Positions 7,953 through 16,211 of a DNA stretch of 64,000 bases are shown piece after piece. The translations under genes were made by a program, and so were the position numbers. The notes below the pieces were generated by a model. It was not told the origin of the DNA, did not search any database, and saw nothing but the letters and a program-made list of their open reading frames with translations. The stretch is from J054 sp965223095 (GTDB lineage: Bacteria; Pseudomonadota; Gammaproteobacteria; Steroidobacterales; GCA-2729495). How positions within the stretch are numbered: the stretch's first letter is position 1; every line of letters begins with the position of its first letter. The stretch is taken from positions 1,674,001-1,738,000 of the forward strand of contig OZ244979.1 in the NCBI GenBank assembly GCA_965223095.1, written 5' to 3'.

Positions 7953-9335
7953 CTATACGTTCACCTGCTGAGTTTTTACTAGCGCCGGAAAGCTGAGCGT
8001 AACGACTAGGCCGGGCTCGTTGTCACCGAGGCTCAGCTCGGCTTTATGACGCTGCGCAATGGCGTTCACTAGACTCAGCCCCAAGCCAGCTCCGGGTGCT
8101 GAGCGGCTTTCATCTAGACGATAGAACCTTTGCAGTACCTTTTCTCGTAACTCCTCGGATATGCCGGGCCCAGAGTCACGGACTTTGAGAATTATCCGGT
8201 CATTGGATTCTGCGATCTCGACCTTTAAATATCCGCCAGCGGGTGTGTACTTAATGGCATTGTCCAACAAGTTGGTTAGTGCTTGGAATACTAGATTTCT
8301 ATCGCCACGAATTCTGAGAACACTAGGTGCATCACAGCTTAGTTCGATGTCGCTATCTTCGGCCAAGGCTTGATAAAGCTCGCAAGCGTCTTGCGCGACT
8401 TCGCAGAGATCCATGGCGACAAGGCTAGCGTCGCTGGCGCCCGATTCAATCCGCGTTATGCTCAGTAAAGATGCGAAGGTGGCGAGGAGCTGATCAGCAT
8501 TTTCCAAGCAAGCATCGATCTCGCTGGTATCTTTGACGCTCGATCGGCTCCGCAGTTTTTCTAGTTGGTTGCGCAAACGTGTCAGCGGGGTCCGCAAATC
8601 ATGGGCTATGTCGTCTGATATGTGTCGAATACTTTCCAGCAGACTCTGAGTTTGTTCGAGCATATTGTTTAGATTGCGAGACAGCTCGTCGAATTCGTCG
8701 CGGCTCTTGCCGGTGGGCATGCGCAGAGAAAAATCCCCCGCAGTGATTTTTCTACTGATCAGGTTAATTTCGTTTACGCGTTGCAATACTTTGTTACTCA
8801 TTAGTAGGCCGCCCACCAGCGCCATTAGCAGGGTGCTGCCAAGAATAAGGACGAAAGCACGATCAAGAACTTTATTCAGTCCCCCCAGGTCGCTTGCCTC
8901 ATGTGCCACCACGATCCAGGTATCTTGGCCCAGTGCGGCGACGCGGCCGCGGGCGCCTACGGTATTGCCATCGCTTCCTGAATAGCTAAATACGATCCAC
9001 CCGTCGTTCACCGGTTCAATATTCGGCCAAGCAGGAAGATTTCCAGCCCGTAGCACAAATTTCGCGTCGGCAAGCGCAAACAGCATATCGCTGCGCGTCT
9101 CTGCTGACTGCCAAGCTTCCATGACCGCCGCGACCGCTGGTAGGCCGGCTTGTTGATGCAAAATTGAAAAAGTCTGAATGGCTGCCATTACCGTTCTGTC
9201 GTCACGTTCCTTGACGTACTCCACGATTGCCCAGTTGATAATCGCCATCAAGATGGTCACGGAGATAAAGAACAGCACCATGTATCTGAGGGCTACCAGA
9301 AAGGTGGTCGTACGAATTTGCTCAGCAATACGCAC
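7953..9335 (-). CDS. Two-component sensor histidine kinase
   Basis: 460 residues from a GTG start. Order: first membrane helix (ALRYMVLFFISVTILMAII, about residues 15-33), a periplasmic sensor of roughly 120 residues, second helix (VLILGSTLLMALVGGLLM), a HAMP linker (ISRKITAGDFSLRM), the HisKA dimer helix with the phospho-acceptor His in DDIAHDLRTPLTRL, and an HATPase_c domain with N box LLDNAIKYTP, G1 VRDSGPGI and G2 GAGLGLSLV. The sensor segment is not recognised. The GTG shares its G with the TAG stop of the response regulator gene (TAGTG), so the pair is translationally coupled. Most similar in layout to QseC/CopS-type EnvZ-family kinases. Confidence 0.92.
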   Translation of the reverse strand: MRIAEQIRTTTFLVALRYMVLFFISVTILMAIINWAIVEYVKERDDRTVMAAIQTFSILHQQAGLPAVAAVMEAWQSAETRSDMLFALADAKFVLRAGNLPAWPNIEPVNDGWIVFSYSGSDGNTVGARGRVAALGQDTWIVVAHEASDLGGLNKVLDRAFVLILGSTLLMALVGGLLMSNKVLQRVNEINLISRKITAGDFSLRMPTGKSRDEFDELSRNLNNMLEQTQSLLESIRHISDDIAHDLRTPLTRLRNQLEKLRSRSSVKDTSEIDACLENADQLLATFASLLSITRIESGASDASLVAMDLCEVAQDACELYQALAEDSDIELSCDAPSVLRIRGDRNLVFQALTNLLDNAIKYTPAGGYLKVEIAESNDRIILKVRDSGPGISEELREKVLQRFYRLDESRSAPGAGLGLSLVNAIAQRHKAELSLGDNEPGLVVTLSFPALVKTQQVNV

Positions 9336-10012
9336 TAGTCAGTATCGAGTTTATAGCCGGCGCCACGGACTGTTTGAATCAATGCGGTTTCCCGACCTTT
9401 GTCTATTTTTGCCCGCAGACGACTGATGTGCACATCGATGACATTGGTTTGCGGATCAAAGTGGTAGTCCCAAACATTCTCCAGCAGCATGGTTCTGGTG
9501 ACGACTTGTCCGGCGTGACGCATTAGGTACTCTAGTAGTTTGAGATCTCGTGGTTGGAGTTCAATCAATTCGCCATCGCGTCGCACTTCACGTTTCAATA
9601 GATCCATTTCCAAGGGGCCAGCGATCAAGCTTGTTTCGGCAGCGGCCCCGCCTCTTGAGCGGCGTACGAGGGCATCTATGCGCGCTTCAAGCTCGCTGAA
9701 TGCAAAGGGTTTGGTGAGGTAGTCGTCGCCGCCAGCTTGCAAGCCTTTGACCCGATCATCGACCTGTCCAAGGGCGCTGAGGATGATGACCGGTGTGGAG
9801 TCGTCGGACGCGCGTAAGGTGCGGATGATGGAGAGTCCGTCAACGCCCGGCAGCATGCGGTCAATCACCAGGGCATCGTATTGTTCGGTCGTCGCTAGAA
9901 ATAGGCCATCCTTGCCATTGTCGGCGAAATCTACGGCATGGCCTGCTTCTCGCAGGCCTTGGCAAACGAAGCCGGAAACGCTGTTGTCGTCCTCGATAAC
10001 CAATATCCGCAT
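9335..10012 (-). CDS. OmpR/PhoB-family response regulator
   Basis: 225 residues. The receiver domain starts MRILVIEDDNSV, carries the phosphoacceptor Asp in ALVIDRMLPGVDG near residue 51, a Thr/Ser switch (VIILSALG) and Lys in YLTKPFAFSELEARI. The C-terminal winged helix shows REVRRDGELIELQPRDLKLLEYLM, RTMLLENVWDYHFDP and VDVHISRLRAKID with the usual TVRGAGYKLD end. It is the first gene of a four-gene minus-strand operon with its kinase. Direct repeats at 10144-10179, 130-165 bases upstream of the start, could be its own binding site. The stimulus is unknown; nothing in the neighbouring genes fixes it, although an envelope signal would suit the SPOR gene. Confidence 0.93.
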   Translation of the reverse strand: MRILVIEDDNSVSGFVCQGLREAGHAVDFADNGKDGLFLATTEQYDALVIDRMLPGVDGLSIIRTLRASDDSTPVIILSALGQVDDRVKGLQAGGDDYLTKPFAFSELEARIDALVRRSRGGAAAETSLIAGPLEMDLLKREVRRDGELIELQPRDLKLLEYLMRHAGQVVTRTMLLENVWDYHFDPQTNVIDVHISRLRAKIDKGRETALIQTVRGAGYKLDTD

Positions 10013-10143
10013 TCTTCGCCTGTCTCCTGAATGATGTTGGTATGCGCCGAATGGGCCGAAGAGACGTCTTTGGCCACGCCGGAATTATGTCTAGTGAATC
10101 CTCAAGCTTGAGTTAGTGTACTAATTATTAATAAAAACAGGAA

Positions 10144-10179
10144 GTTAACTTATCTCTCTAAGGATTAACAAAAGTTAAT
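10144..10179 (-). promoter_or_regulatory. Candidate OmpR/PhoB-type direct-repeat box upstream of the response regulator
   Basis: Three copies of an [AG]TTAA[CT] hexamer begin at 10144 (GTTAAC), 10164 (ATTAAC) and 10174 (GTTAAT), spaced 20 and 10 bases, that is on one helix face. Winged-helix regulators of the OmpR/PhoB family bind such direct repeats with a period of 10-11 bases. On the minus strand an AT-rich TAATAAT-like -10 element lies about 12 bases downstream (near 10124-10130), the spacing of an activator-dependent promoter in which the box replaces the -35. Autoregulation is inferred, not shown. The last two hexamers also form TTAAC-AAAA-GTTAA, an inverted repeat. Confidence 0.4.
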
Positions 10180-10199
10180 GTTGGCGAAATGCGGTGTTT

Positions 10200-10436
10200 A
10201 GGTGGTTGCCGATAGGATGCATCCATCGACACGGAGATAGCTGCACAGAATTGATGGTCTAACGAGAGTTTCCCCTTCTCTCCGAGGACTTAGAAAAAGG
10301 CGCTGAAATGTTCCCCCTGGCACTTCACCGCCTTGTTCTGAAGCAGACAATCAAAGTGATCAGACGATTGCAATACCTTCCTCCTAAAAATTGCAAACAT
10401 CAAAGGCCCGGCACTTAGCCCGGGCCTTTTTATTTT
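10200..10436 (+). ncRNA. Candidate small regulatory RNA, terminator-ended
   Basis: No long reading frame lies here and both flanking genes are on the minus strand, yet a plus-strand rho-independent terminator closes the stretch at 10402-10436. Ahead of it are two further hairpins: GAGAG/CTCTC at 10264-10282 and a longer stem at 10297-10334 (AAGGCG pairing with CGCCTT, continued by TGAAATG with CACTTCA, one mismatch). Unpaired GGA trinucleotides (AGGAT, CGGAG, GAGGA) and a CCTTCCTCCT tract able to pair with Shine-Dalgarno sequences occur between stems. The 5' end is a guess. A 36-codon basic frame at 10308-10418 is an alternative reading, but its stop is in the terminator loop. Confidence 0.4.
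10402..10436 (+). terminator. Rho-independent terminator
   Basis: Perfect 10-bp stem AAAGGCCCGG / CCGGGCCTTT with an 8-base loop, followed by TTTTTATTTT on the plus strand. In the other direction the stem is followed only by three T residues, so it acts on plus-strand transcription, for which no protein gene is present upstream. Confidence 0.85.
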
Positions 10437-10459
10437 CTTCCGCCGCGAATTTCAAACTT

Positions 10460-11194
10460 CTAGCGTAGCCAAGCCCAACGCGGTATCCATCGCCAGGCTG
10501 AGTTCAGTTCTGCGTCGAGTTGCTGGTAGTCGGGTAGCAGTTGTTTCATCAGGGCGTGAAACCGCTTGCCGTGATTCATGTGACGCGTGTGGCATAGTTC
10601 GTGAATTACGACACAGCGTACCAGTTTGGGTTTTTGAAACATCAGATAATAATTGAGACTAATGGTGCCCGTGGTTGAACAGCTTCCCCAAAGCGTACGC
10701 TGCCCGCGAATACTGATGCGTTTATAGGCGAACTGATACTGATTTGCGAGGGAGTCCGTCAGCGGTTCCAAGTGACGTTTTGCCGACCGCGCGAGCCAGC
10801 GTTGCAGTGCCGCGCGACACTGTTGCTCATCGCCCGTGTTGCCACGCAGTAGCAGCTGACCCGCCGTCTCGCGCACTTGCACCGGTTGTGGTTTGCCGGT
10901 CTCCCGGGTGACCTGATATCGCTTTGCTCCACCCAGCAGGTTGATGCGATCTGGCACAGACTGCGTGTTTTCCGCCGGTAGCGTGTCGCGTTCCCGCTGC
11001 AGCTCGCGAAGTCTTTGCTGTAGCCAAGGTTGCCACTCCTTGAGTAAGGCCGGCACACATCGCTGGCTGAAGCGCTTGGGCAGAGTGACCACGATGCCCT
11101 CATGTAAGCAAACCGTGACACTCGCTCTTTTGGCCCGTGGTGACACGCGCACCCGGTAGCTTGGCAGGTCGGGATAATCCAATGAAAGCTGCAT
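10460..11194 (-). CDS. YgjP-like M48/DUF45 metallopeptidase-fold protein
   Basis: 244 residues. The zinc-binding signature VVIHELCHTRHMNHGKRFH, preceded by the family hallmark GSCSTTGTISLNYYLMFQKP and RISIRGQRTLWGSC, identifies the YgjP/DUF45 family (SprT-like M48 relatives). Escherichia coli YgjP has been linked to nucleotide pyrophosphatase activity; whether this protein is a peptidase or hydrolase of nucleotides is unresolved. The N-terminal 100 residues are Arg-rich and carry the beta strands usual for the family (YRVRVSPRAKRASVTV). Transcribed away from the UbiD gene; 183 bases separate the two starts, which must contain both promoters. Confidence 0.85.
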   Translation of the reverse strand: MQLSLDYPDLPSYRVRVSPRAKRASVTVCLHEGIVVTLPKRFSQRCVPALLKEWQPWLQQRLRELQRERDTLPAENTQSVPDRINLLGGAKRYQVTRETGKPQPVQVRETAGQLLLRGNTGDEQQCRAALQRWLARSAKRHLEPLTDSLANQYQFAYKRISIRGQRTLWGSCSTTGTISLNYYLMFQKPKLVRCVVIHELCHTRHMNHGKRFHALMKQLLPDYQQLDAELNSAWRWIPRWAWLR

Positions 11195-11392
11195 GGCGGT
11201 TGATCATAGCCGATGCACGGCCAAAAGAATGCAGCGCCTATGACTGTACCGCGGCTAAGTTGCGAGCGCGGGGATTTGCGGTGCGTTGTGCATCAAGCCA
11301 CGGGATGGCAGCCGCGTCAGCAATACTTGATCGCACCGGCGGCCTGATTCATCCTGCCTATTGCGTTAGCAAGCTAGATGGAGAGTCCTCGC

Positions 11393-13072
11393 ATGTCAGA
11401 CCAATACAGCCGACAAAAGCCTTTTGCCAATCATGCGGCCAGCACCTTGGACCGGCGCCAGCTCGTGGCGTTAACCGCTGGTTTCGCGGGTTCTGCCGTG
11501 CTTGCTGCTCCCTCTGAGGCCATGGTCTCAGCTGATCAGGCCGCTAACAATATGGCCGAGGGAGTACCCGAATTCGAATCCGTGTTTCCCCACGATACGT
11601 TTCGCGATTGGATGAACGATCTCGAGCGTCGTGGTTTGGTCATGCGGATCAAGCGCCTGGATCAGGACGCCTATGAGATGACGGCACTGGCTTACCGAAT
11701 GATGGATTGTCTAGGCATGTACGAAGCGCCCGCGGTCATTGTCGAGGAGGTAAAGATTGACGGGCAATGGGTCGAGGGTCCGGTCGTCATCAATAATCAA
11801 GGTCATTGGGATACGGAGGCCATCGTTTTTGGTCTAGACCCGATTCCGGGGCATGGCAAGGAAACCTATCGCAAGGTCATGGCCCACTTGGTTGATATCT
11901 TGAATAAGAACAATGGCAAGTTTCCCATGCTGGCACCGGTACAAATTGCGGCCGATAAAGCACCGGTAAAAGAAATTGTGTTAACCGGGGATGACATTGA
12001 CATCACGAAATTTCACTTCGTTAAGTCAAATCCCGCTGATTCCGCACGCTACGTTAACACCGGGTCAGTTTTTACCGACGATAAAGATTTGGGCAAGAAC
12101 TTTGGTACCTATCGCTGCGAGATCAAGGGGCCACGCAAGTTAGGCGTGAATCCCGAGCCCAACCAGGGCGCGTGGAAGGCATTCATGAAGAAGAAAGAGC
12201 GTGGTGATAAGTTTGCCCACGTTGCCATCGCCGTTGGACAAGATCCCATTGTTTGGATTCTCAGCGGTTCTTCCGTATCGAAAGATGGCACCGATGAGTT
12301 GTCCATCGCTGGTGGTCTACGCGGCAAACCGGTTGAGACCGTGAAGTGCGAAACCAATGATTTGCGCGTGCCGGCCCACGCCGAAATGATCATCGAGGGT
12401 ATTGTGCCCTTTGATCAGCCCATGGAGCCTGAGGGCCCCTTTGGTGAGATGTATGGCTATTTGGGCCTCAAGAAAGATGAGAATTTTTGGATGGAAATCA
12501 CTGCCATTACGCACCGCAAGCAACCCTGGATATTGAATCAATTCACCGGCGTGACTCGCGGTTTCTGTACCGCGCCTTTGGAAGCCATTGCTTTTGCGCG
12601 CTTGAAAAAGTTCGTACCCGACATGGTCGCTTTTCATTCGCCGGTTGAAGCCACGGGGCTGACTTTTATCAGTATCGACAAGAAAGAGCCCGGACAGGCA
12701 TTAAAGGTTGGTAGAAATTTGGCCAAGTTTGTACCCATCGCCAAGGTGGTTGTGGTTGTTGATAGTGACTTGGACGTCTACGACCGCAACCAGATGATGT
12801 TCGCCATGGGTTCGCGTTGGCAGCCTTACCCGGCCTCCGAAATTATTGAAAGTGCCCGCGGCATGCCGCTAGACCCGAGTTCACCCAACCGGCCCATGAG
12901 CAGTAAGATCATCATCGATGCCACCCGGCAATGGCCAGAGGAGGGCGGTCCCGAAGTTTACCCGGAACTCAATCGTAGCTTGTTGACGCAACAGAGGCCG
13001 GATTCGTTTGATCGGGTCGACGAGTTTTGGGGCGACATACTTAGAAAATGGCGCCGCGGGCGCCATATTTAA
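11393..13072 (+). CDS. UbiD-family decarboxylase with an apparent twin-arginine leader
   Basis: 559 residues from the ATG at 11393, which has a GGAGAG ribosome site inside the codons that follow an upstream ATG at 11378. The N-terminus has LDRRQLVALTAGFAGSAVLA (Arg-Arg at 21-22, then a hydrophobic core and an Ala-rich end): a Tat-type signal, unexpected because prenyl-FMN UbiD enzymes are cytoplasmic. The rest is typical UbiD: FRDWMNDLERRGLVMRI, TYRCEIKGPRKLGVNPEP, the PEGPFGEMYGYLG motif carrying the catalytic glutamates, and VVVVDSDLDVYDRNQMMFAM. The usual His-rich HWQxHKHG segment is replaced by NPEPNQGAW. It is a paralogue of the protein at 55404-56888. No UbiX gene is in the window. Substrate unknown. 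Confidence 0.85.
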   Translation: MSDQYSRQKPFANHAASTLDRRQLVALTAGFAGSAVLAAPSEAMVSADQAANNMAEGVPEFESVFPHDTFRDWMNDLERRGLVMRIKRLDQDAYEMTALAYRMMDCLGMYEAPAVIVEEVKIDGQWVEGPVVINNQGHWDTEAIVFGLDPIPGHGKETYRKVMAHLVDILNKNNGKFPMLAPVQIAADKAPVKEIVLTGDDIDITKFHFVKSNPADSARYVNTGSVFTDDKDLGKNFGTYRCEIKGPRKLGVNPEPNQGAWKAFMKKKERGDKFAHVAIAVGQDPIVWILSGSSVSKDGTDELSIAGGLRGKPVETVKCETNDLRVPAHAEMIIEGIVPFDQPMEPEGPFGEMYGYLGLKKDENFWMEITAITHRKQPWILNQFTGVTRGFCTAPLEAIAFARLKKFVPDMVAFHSPVEATGLTFISIDKKEPGQALKVGRNLAKFVPIAKVVVVVDSDLDVYDRNQMMFAMGSRWQPYPASEIIESARGMPLDPSSPNRPMSSKIIIDATRQWPEEGGPEVYPELNRSLLTQQRPDSFDRVDEFWGDILRKWRRGRHI

Positions 13073-13269
13073 GGAATAGATTTGTAGCAAGTGCCGCGAG
13101 TGTCCGCCTGACTATGAACTGGAAGATTATTTGCTACTACTCAGTGCAAGGCCGCAGTTTCTTGCTGCCGGCAACCGCGGTCTCGTGCTTGGTTTTGGGG
13201 ATCGTTAAAGCGGTGCTTGGCTATAGATTATAGTAACGCGTAGTAGGGTTGCTGCCCAAGGAGTCATGA

Positions 13270-13917
13270 ATGACGGCATTTTCACGACCCGCAGCCTATG
13301 CCGCCGCGGCGATCTTGCTTGCATTTTTGATGCATAACATCAATGCGCTGTACATCGAGCCGCAAATCCTTGGTTTTGAAAATCCTCGCGTAGATTACGC
13401 TAAGGTGGATAAGCTAAGCAATGCGCTGGGTTCGGTACCCTGGCGGCTCAGTGGTCTGGGACACTTGTTCAGCGGATGTGCGGCCGTCATTCTTGGGTTT
13501 TGGGCGCGTGGCGTATTTCGTCAATCGAATCCGGTGGCCGCACCTTGCGCCATGGGCATGGGTTTGGTGGCCGGCGTGGGATTTTTGCTCACGGGCATTA
13601 CTGACCTGATGGGCAGCGGAGCATTGGGATTGCTGTCCGCGCAAAATCCAGATCATCAAGCAGCGCTTATTCTTGCCAACAGTTTGTTGCGGGTTGTGGT
13701 TAACGGCTTAGCGATCGTCAGTTTCGGCGGCTTCATGCTGTTGCTGAGTTGGTGCGGCCTGAAGAACGGGAATGTTTCGCGTGGTTTCTGTTTCTTTGGT
13801 TATCTATCAGGTGCAGTGGGTATGTCCATGGCCGTATTCTTTTTACCCTTGTATCTGCAGGTCTATATGGTCTGGGCGTTTTGGTTATGTTGGCAGTTGT
13901 TTCGTCGCTTGGAATGA
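13270..13917 (+). CDS. Hypothetical integral membrane protein
   Basis: 215 residues; family not recognised. An AAGGAG ribosome site precedes the ATG. Five or six hydrophobic segments are visible: AAAILLAFLMHNI, FSGCAAVILGFWARGVF, MGLVAGVGFLLTGITDLMG, LLRVVVNGLAIVSFGGFMLLLSW, YLSGAVGMSMAVFFLPLYL and YMVWAFWLCWQLF. The loop between the first two (IEPQILGFENPRVDYAKVDKLSNALG) is the longest polar part. It lies 58 bases ahead of the MtrA-like gene on the same strand, so the two could be expressed together, but nothing in the sequence links their functions. Confidence 0.65.
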   Translation: MTAFSRPAAYAAAAILLAFLMHNINALYIEPQILGFENPRVDYAKVDKLSNALGSVPWRLSGLGHLFSGCAAVILGFWARGVFRQSNPVAAPCAMGMGLVAGVGFLLTGITDLMGSGALGLLSAQNPDHQAALILANSLLRVVVNGLAIVSFGGFMLLLSWCGLKNGNVSRGFCFFGYLSGAVGMSMAVFFLPLYLQVYMVWAFWLCWQLFRRLE

Positions 13918-13975
13918 GCGTCTTGTGGGTACTTTGCCAGCTTGGTAATCAAGCAGTGCGAGGGGGGTAGCGTCA

Positions 13976-14839
13976 GTGTCTCGTATGGCCGAGTTTGGTT
14001 TTTTTCTGTCCCGCAGATTCGCGAGCACGAAGTCTAAGCGTCGCAAGTGGCCTCATGTTCCGGGTAAATATTTTGTTTGTGACCCCGAGGCGCCGGTGGC
14101 TGTTTGTACCTTGGGTAGTGTCGACTTGGCAACGGCCGTAGCTGAAAATCCGCCGGCTGGTCTGTGCATCACGGGCAAGCTTGAAACCGAAAATATTGGC
14201 ATAGAAAAGATCATCAAGAATGTCATCTCAAATTCGGCGATTCGAGTTTTGCTTTGCGTTGGCGCGGAGCCGCCCAAGCATTTAACGGGCGCAACTCTTG
14301 AAGCTTTGTTTAAGAATGGCATGGATGAACAGGGCCGCATCCCAGAATCGCCCGGCATGCGGCCACAGTTGCCGAATACTAGCGCAGAGGAGGTTGCTGC
14401 GTTCCGTGAGCAGTTAGAGCCACACTTTATGATTAACTGTCGGGACGTTGCGGAAATTCACGCCAAGGTTGTGGAGCTTGCGCGCCAAGCTGCTCCGTCC
14501 GTCACGCGTACCACAATGAATAAACCAGATGGATCAAGCTACCCATCCGTTGAACAAGTCGTCGCAGAGGGCGAAGATCCGCAGCGTATAAAGCTCGACA
14601 AGGCCGGGTACTTCGTTGTCAATATCGAAGAGAACGGTGTGATTCTCGTTGAACACTATTCTTACCAAGAAAAACTGCTGCGGGTGATCGAGGGTCGCGA
14701 TGCACGCAGCGTCTATTTAACGCTAGTACGCAACAAATGGGTCTCAAAGCTAGATCACGCTTGTTATCTTGGCAAGGAGCTGACGAAAGCCGAGCTTTCT
14801 ATCCGCCACGGGTTTCCCTATCGGCAGGATGGTGCCTGA
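13976..14839 (+). CDS. MtrA-like corrinoid-protein homologue with C-terminal DUF4346
   Basis: 287 residues from a GTG with GAGGGGGG just upstream. Residues about 39-165 follow the cytosolic domain of archaeal MtrA (tetrahydromethanopterin S-methyltransferase subunit A): PVAVCTLGSVDLA, KLETENIGIEKIIKNVISN, LLCVGAEPPKHLTGATLEAL, KNGMDEQGRIPESPG. His102 in the PPKHLTG turn sits where archaeal MtrA has the His ligand of its cobamide. Residues about 200-287 (RIKLDKAGYFVVNIEENGV ... LGKELTKAELSIRHG) match the DUF4346 extension found on bacterial relatives. The C-terminal membrane anchor of archaeal MtrA is missing, as are the other Mtr subunits. A cobamide-binding or methyl-transfer role is inference. 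Confidence 0.8.
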   Translation: MSRMAEFGFFLSRRFASTKSKRRKWPHVPGKYFVCDPEAPVAVCTLGSVDLATAVAENPPAGLCITGKLETENIGIEKIIKNVISNSAIRVLLCVGAEPPKHLTGATLEALFKNGMDEQGRIPESPGMRPQLPNTSAEEVAAFREQLEPHFMINCRDVAEIHAKVVELARQAAPSVTRTTMNKPDGSSYPSVEQVVAEGEDPQRIKLDKAGYFVVNIEENGVILVEHYSYQEKLLRVIEGRDARSVYLTLVRNKWVSKLDHACYLGKELTKAELSIRHGFPYRQDGA

Positions 14840-14885
14840 GTTGATGCTTCAAGATGGCGGCACGATCGTTGATACGCCGCTAAGG

Positions 14886-16139
14886 TCAAGCTTTATGCGT
14901 TACGGTCTTTGATGTTTGGCTCGTTGACGGGTCAGCCACTTTAATGGTGAGTGCATAAAGGCTAAGAATCGCGAATAACGCGGCACCAAATAGAAACGGT
15001 GCATTGGGCGCTATCTGATAGATCGTCGTGCCCAATATTGGTGCAAAAATTGCCCCCACCGTGTTTGACGCGCTGAGGAATCCAGCGGCGGCGCCTTGTT
15101 CCTCGGGTCGCATGGCTAGGCTAGCTGCACCGTTAATGCCGGGGGTCGCAAAGGAGAAAGACAAGCCGAGCAGACCGTATCCGCCCATGAGCATCCACGT
15201 ATTGGTGGCAAAGGCCATAAGCAGTAGGGCTGCACAAAACGCCGGTCCACAAAGACGCAGTAGAATCCGGGGCGGCACGCGCCAGATTTGCAGGAATACG
15301 CCCTGTACCACCGTGATTACGCCAGCCATGCTCACCAACACCAAACTGGCCGTGCGGATTACTGCGGCCTTGTCAGTAATACCCAGTTTGTCTTCAATAT
15401 AGAACGCCGTCAGCAAGTTCAATGCGATGAAAACCAAAAAGAAGCAAGCCCACAGAATCATATAGGGACGCAATCGCGGGTCGGTCCATTTCAAATCGGA
15501 TTTTCCAGTGGGGCGAGCGGCATGCTTTTGAGGTTCACGCAATACGCCCACCGCGACTGCGGCGCCGGCGATACACAAACCGGCCGCGAAATACATGGGT
15601 ACCAAGGCGCCGGCAAACGCCAGGGAGGCTGCCATGAATGGTCCGATAATCGAACCGAAACTGTTGGCGCTGCCGATTAAGGCCATGCCCTTGGCGCGAT
15701 TCTGCCAAGTTGTCACATCCGCCATATAGGCCGCAGCCGCGGGATAAATCGCCGATGACGTTAGGCCATACAGACAACGCGCCAAGGTAATTGCGATCAG
15801 GGTACTGATAACCGTCAGCTTGCCGTCCATACCCGCCTTGAGGCACAGCGCCAGGGCGAAAGTACCTACTCCGCTGCCGAGCAAGCCGAAGATAAATACA
15901 GGTTTGCGGCCCAGAATATCGCTGCGTCGGCCCCAGAAGGGCGCGCTAAAGATCAAGGGTAAACTGGCTAGCGTGAATGCCAAGCCGAACTGTTGTTCAG
16001 TTAAGCCAATGCTGCGTGCCATGGGGGCGACGATGATGAAGTTTAGGGATTGACCAATGGCGAATAGCACAACGCCGCTGGCCAGGAGTAAGCGGTCGGC
16101 TACAGAGGCTTGGGCTTCGGATTCGTATTCGCTGGGCAT
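14886..16139 (-). CDS. MFS transporter (TetA/DHA1-like)
   Basis: 417 residues with about twelve hydrophobic segments. The loop 2-3 signature reads APFWGRRSDILGRKPVFIFG, the classical MFS motif A, and GLTSSAIYPAAAAYMADVT with the following RAKGMALIGSANSFGSIIGP is motif C of drug/H+ antiporters of the DHA1 group. A second motif-A-like repeat is in the C-half. It most likely exports a small hydrophobic compound. It faces the MtrA-like gene tail to tail (47 bases) and lies downstream of the PQQ dehydrogenase gene on the same strand, 72 bases after it, so these two may share a transcript. No local repressor gene is seen. Confidence 0.88.
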   Translation of the reverse strand: MPSEYESEAQASVADRLLLASGVVLFAIGQSLNFIIVAPMARSIGLTEQQFGLAFTLASLPLIFSAPFWGRRSDILGRKPVFIFGLLGSGVGTFALALCLKAGMDGKLTVISTLIAITLARCLYGLTSSAIYPAAAAYMADVTTWQNRAKGMALIGSANSFGSIIGPFMAASLAFAGALVPMYFAAGLCIAGAAVAVGVLREPQKHAARPTGKSDLKWTDPRLRPYMILWACFFLVFIALNLLTAFYIEDKLGITDKAAVIRTASLVLVSMAGVITVVQGVFLQIWRVPPRILLRLCGPAFCAALLLMAFATNTWMLMGGYGLLGLSFSFATPGINGAASLAMRPEEQGAAAGFLSASNTVGAIFAPILGTTIYQIAPNAPFLFGAALFAILSLYALTIKVADPSTSQTSKTVTHKA

Positions 16140-16211
16140 GGGGTGATCTTCGTTTGCCGGCGTCTATTAGTTTGCATCGCCATCGGCTGCCGACCACCGC
16201 GTGGCCGTGCA

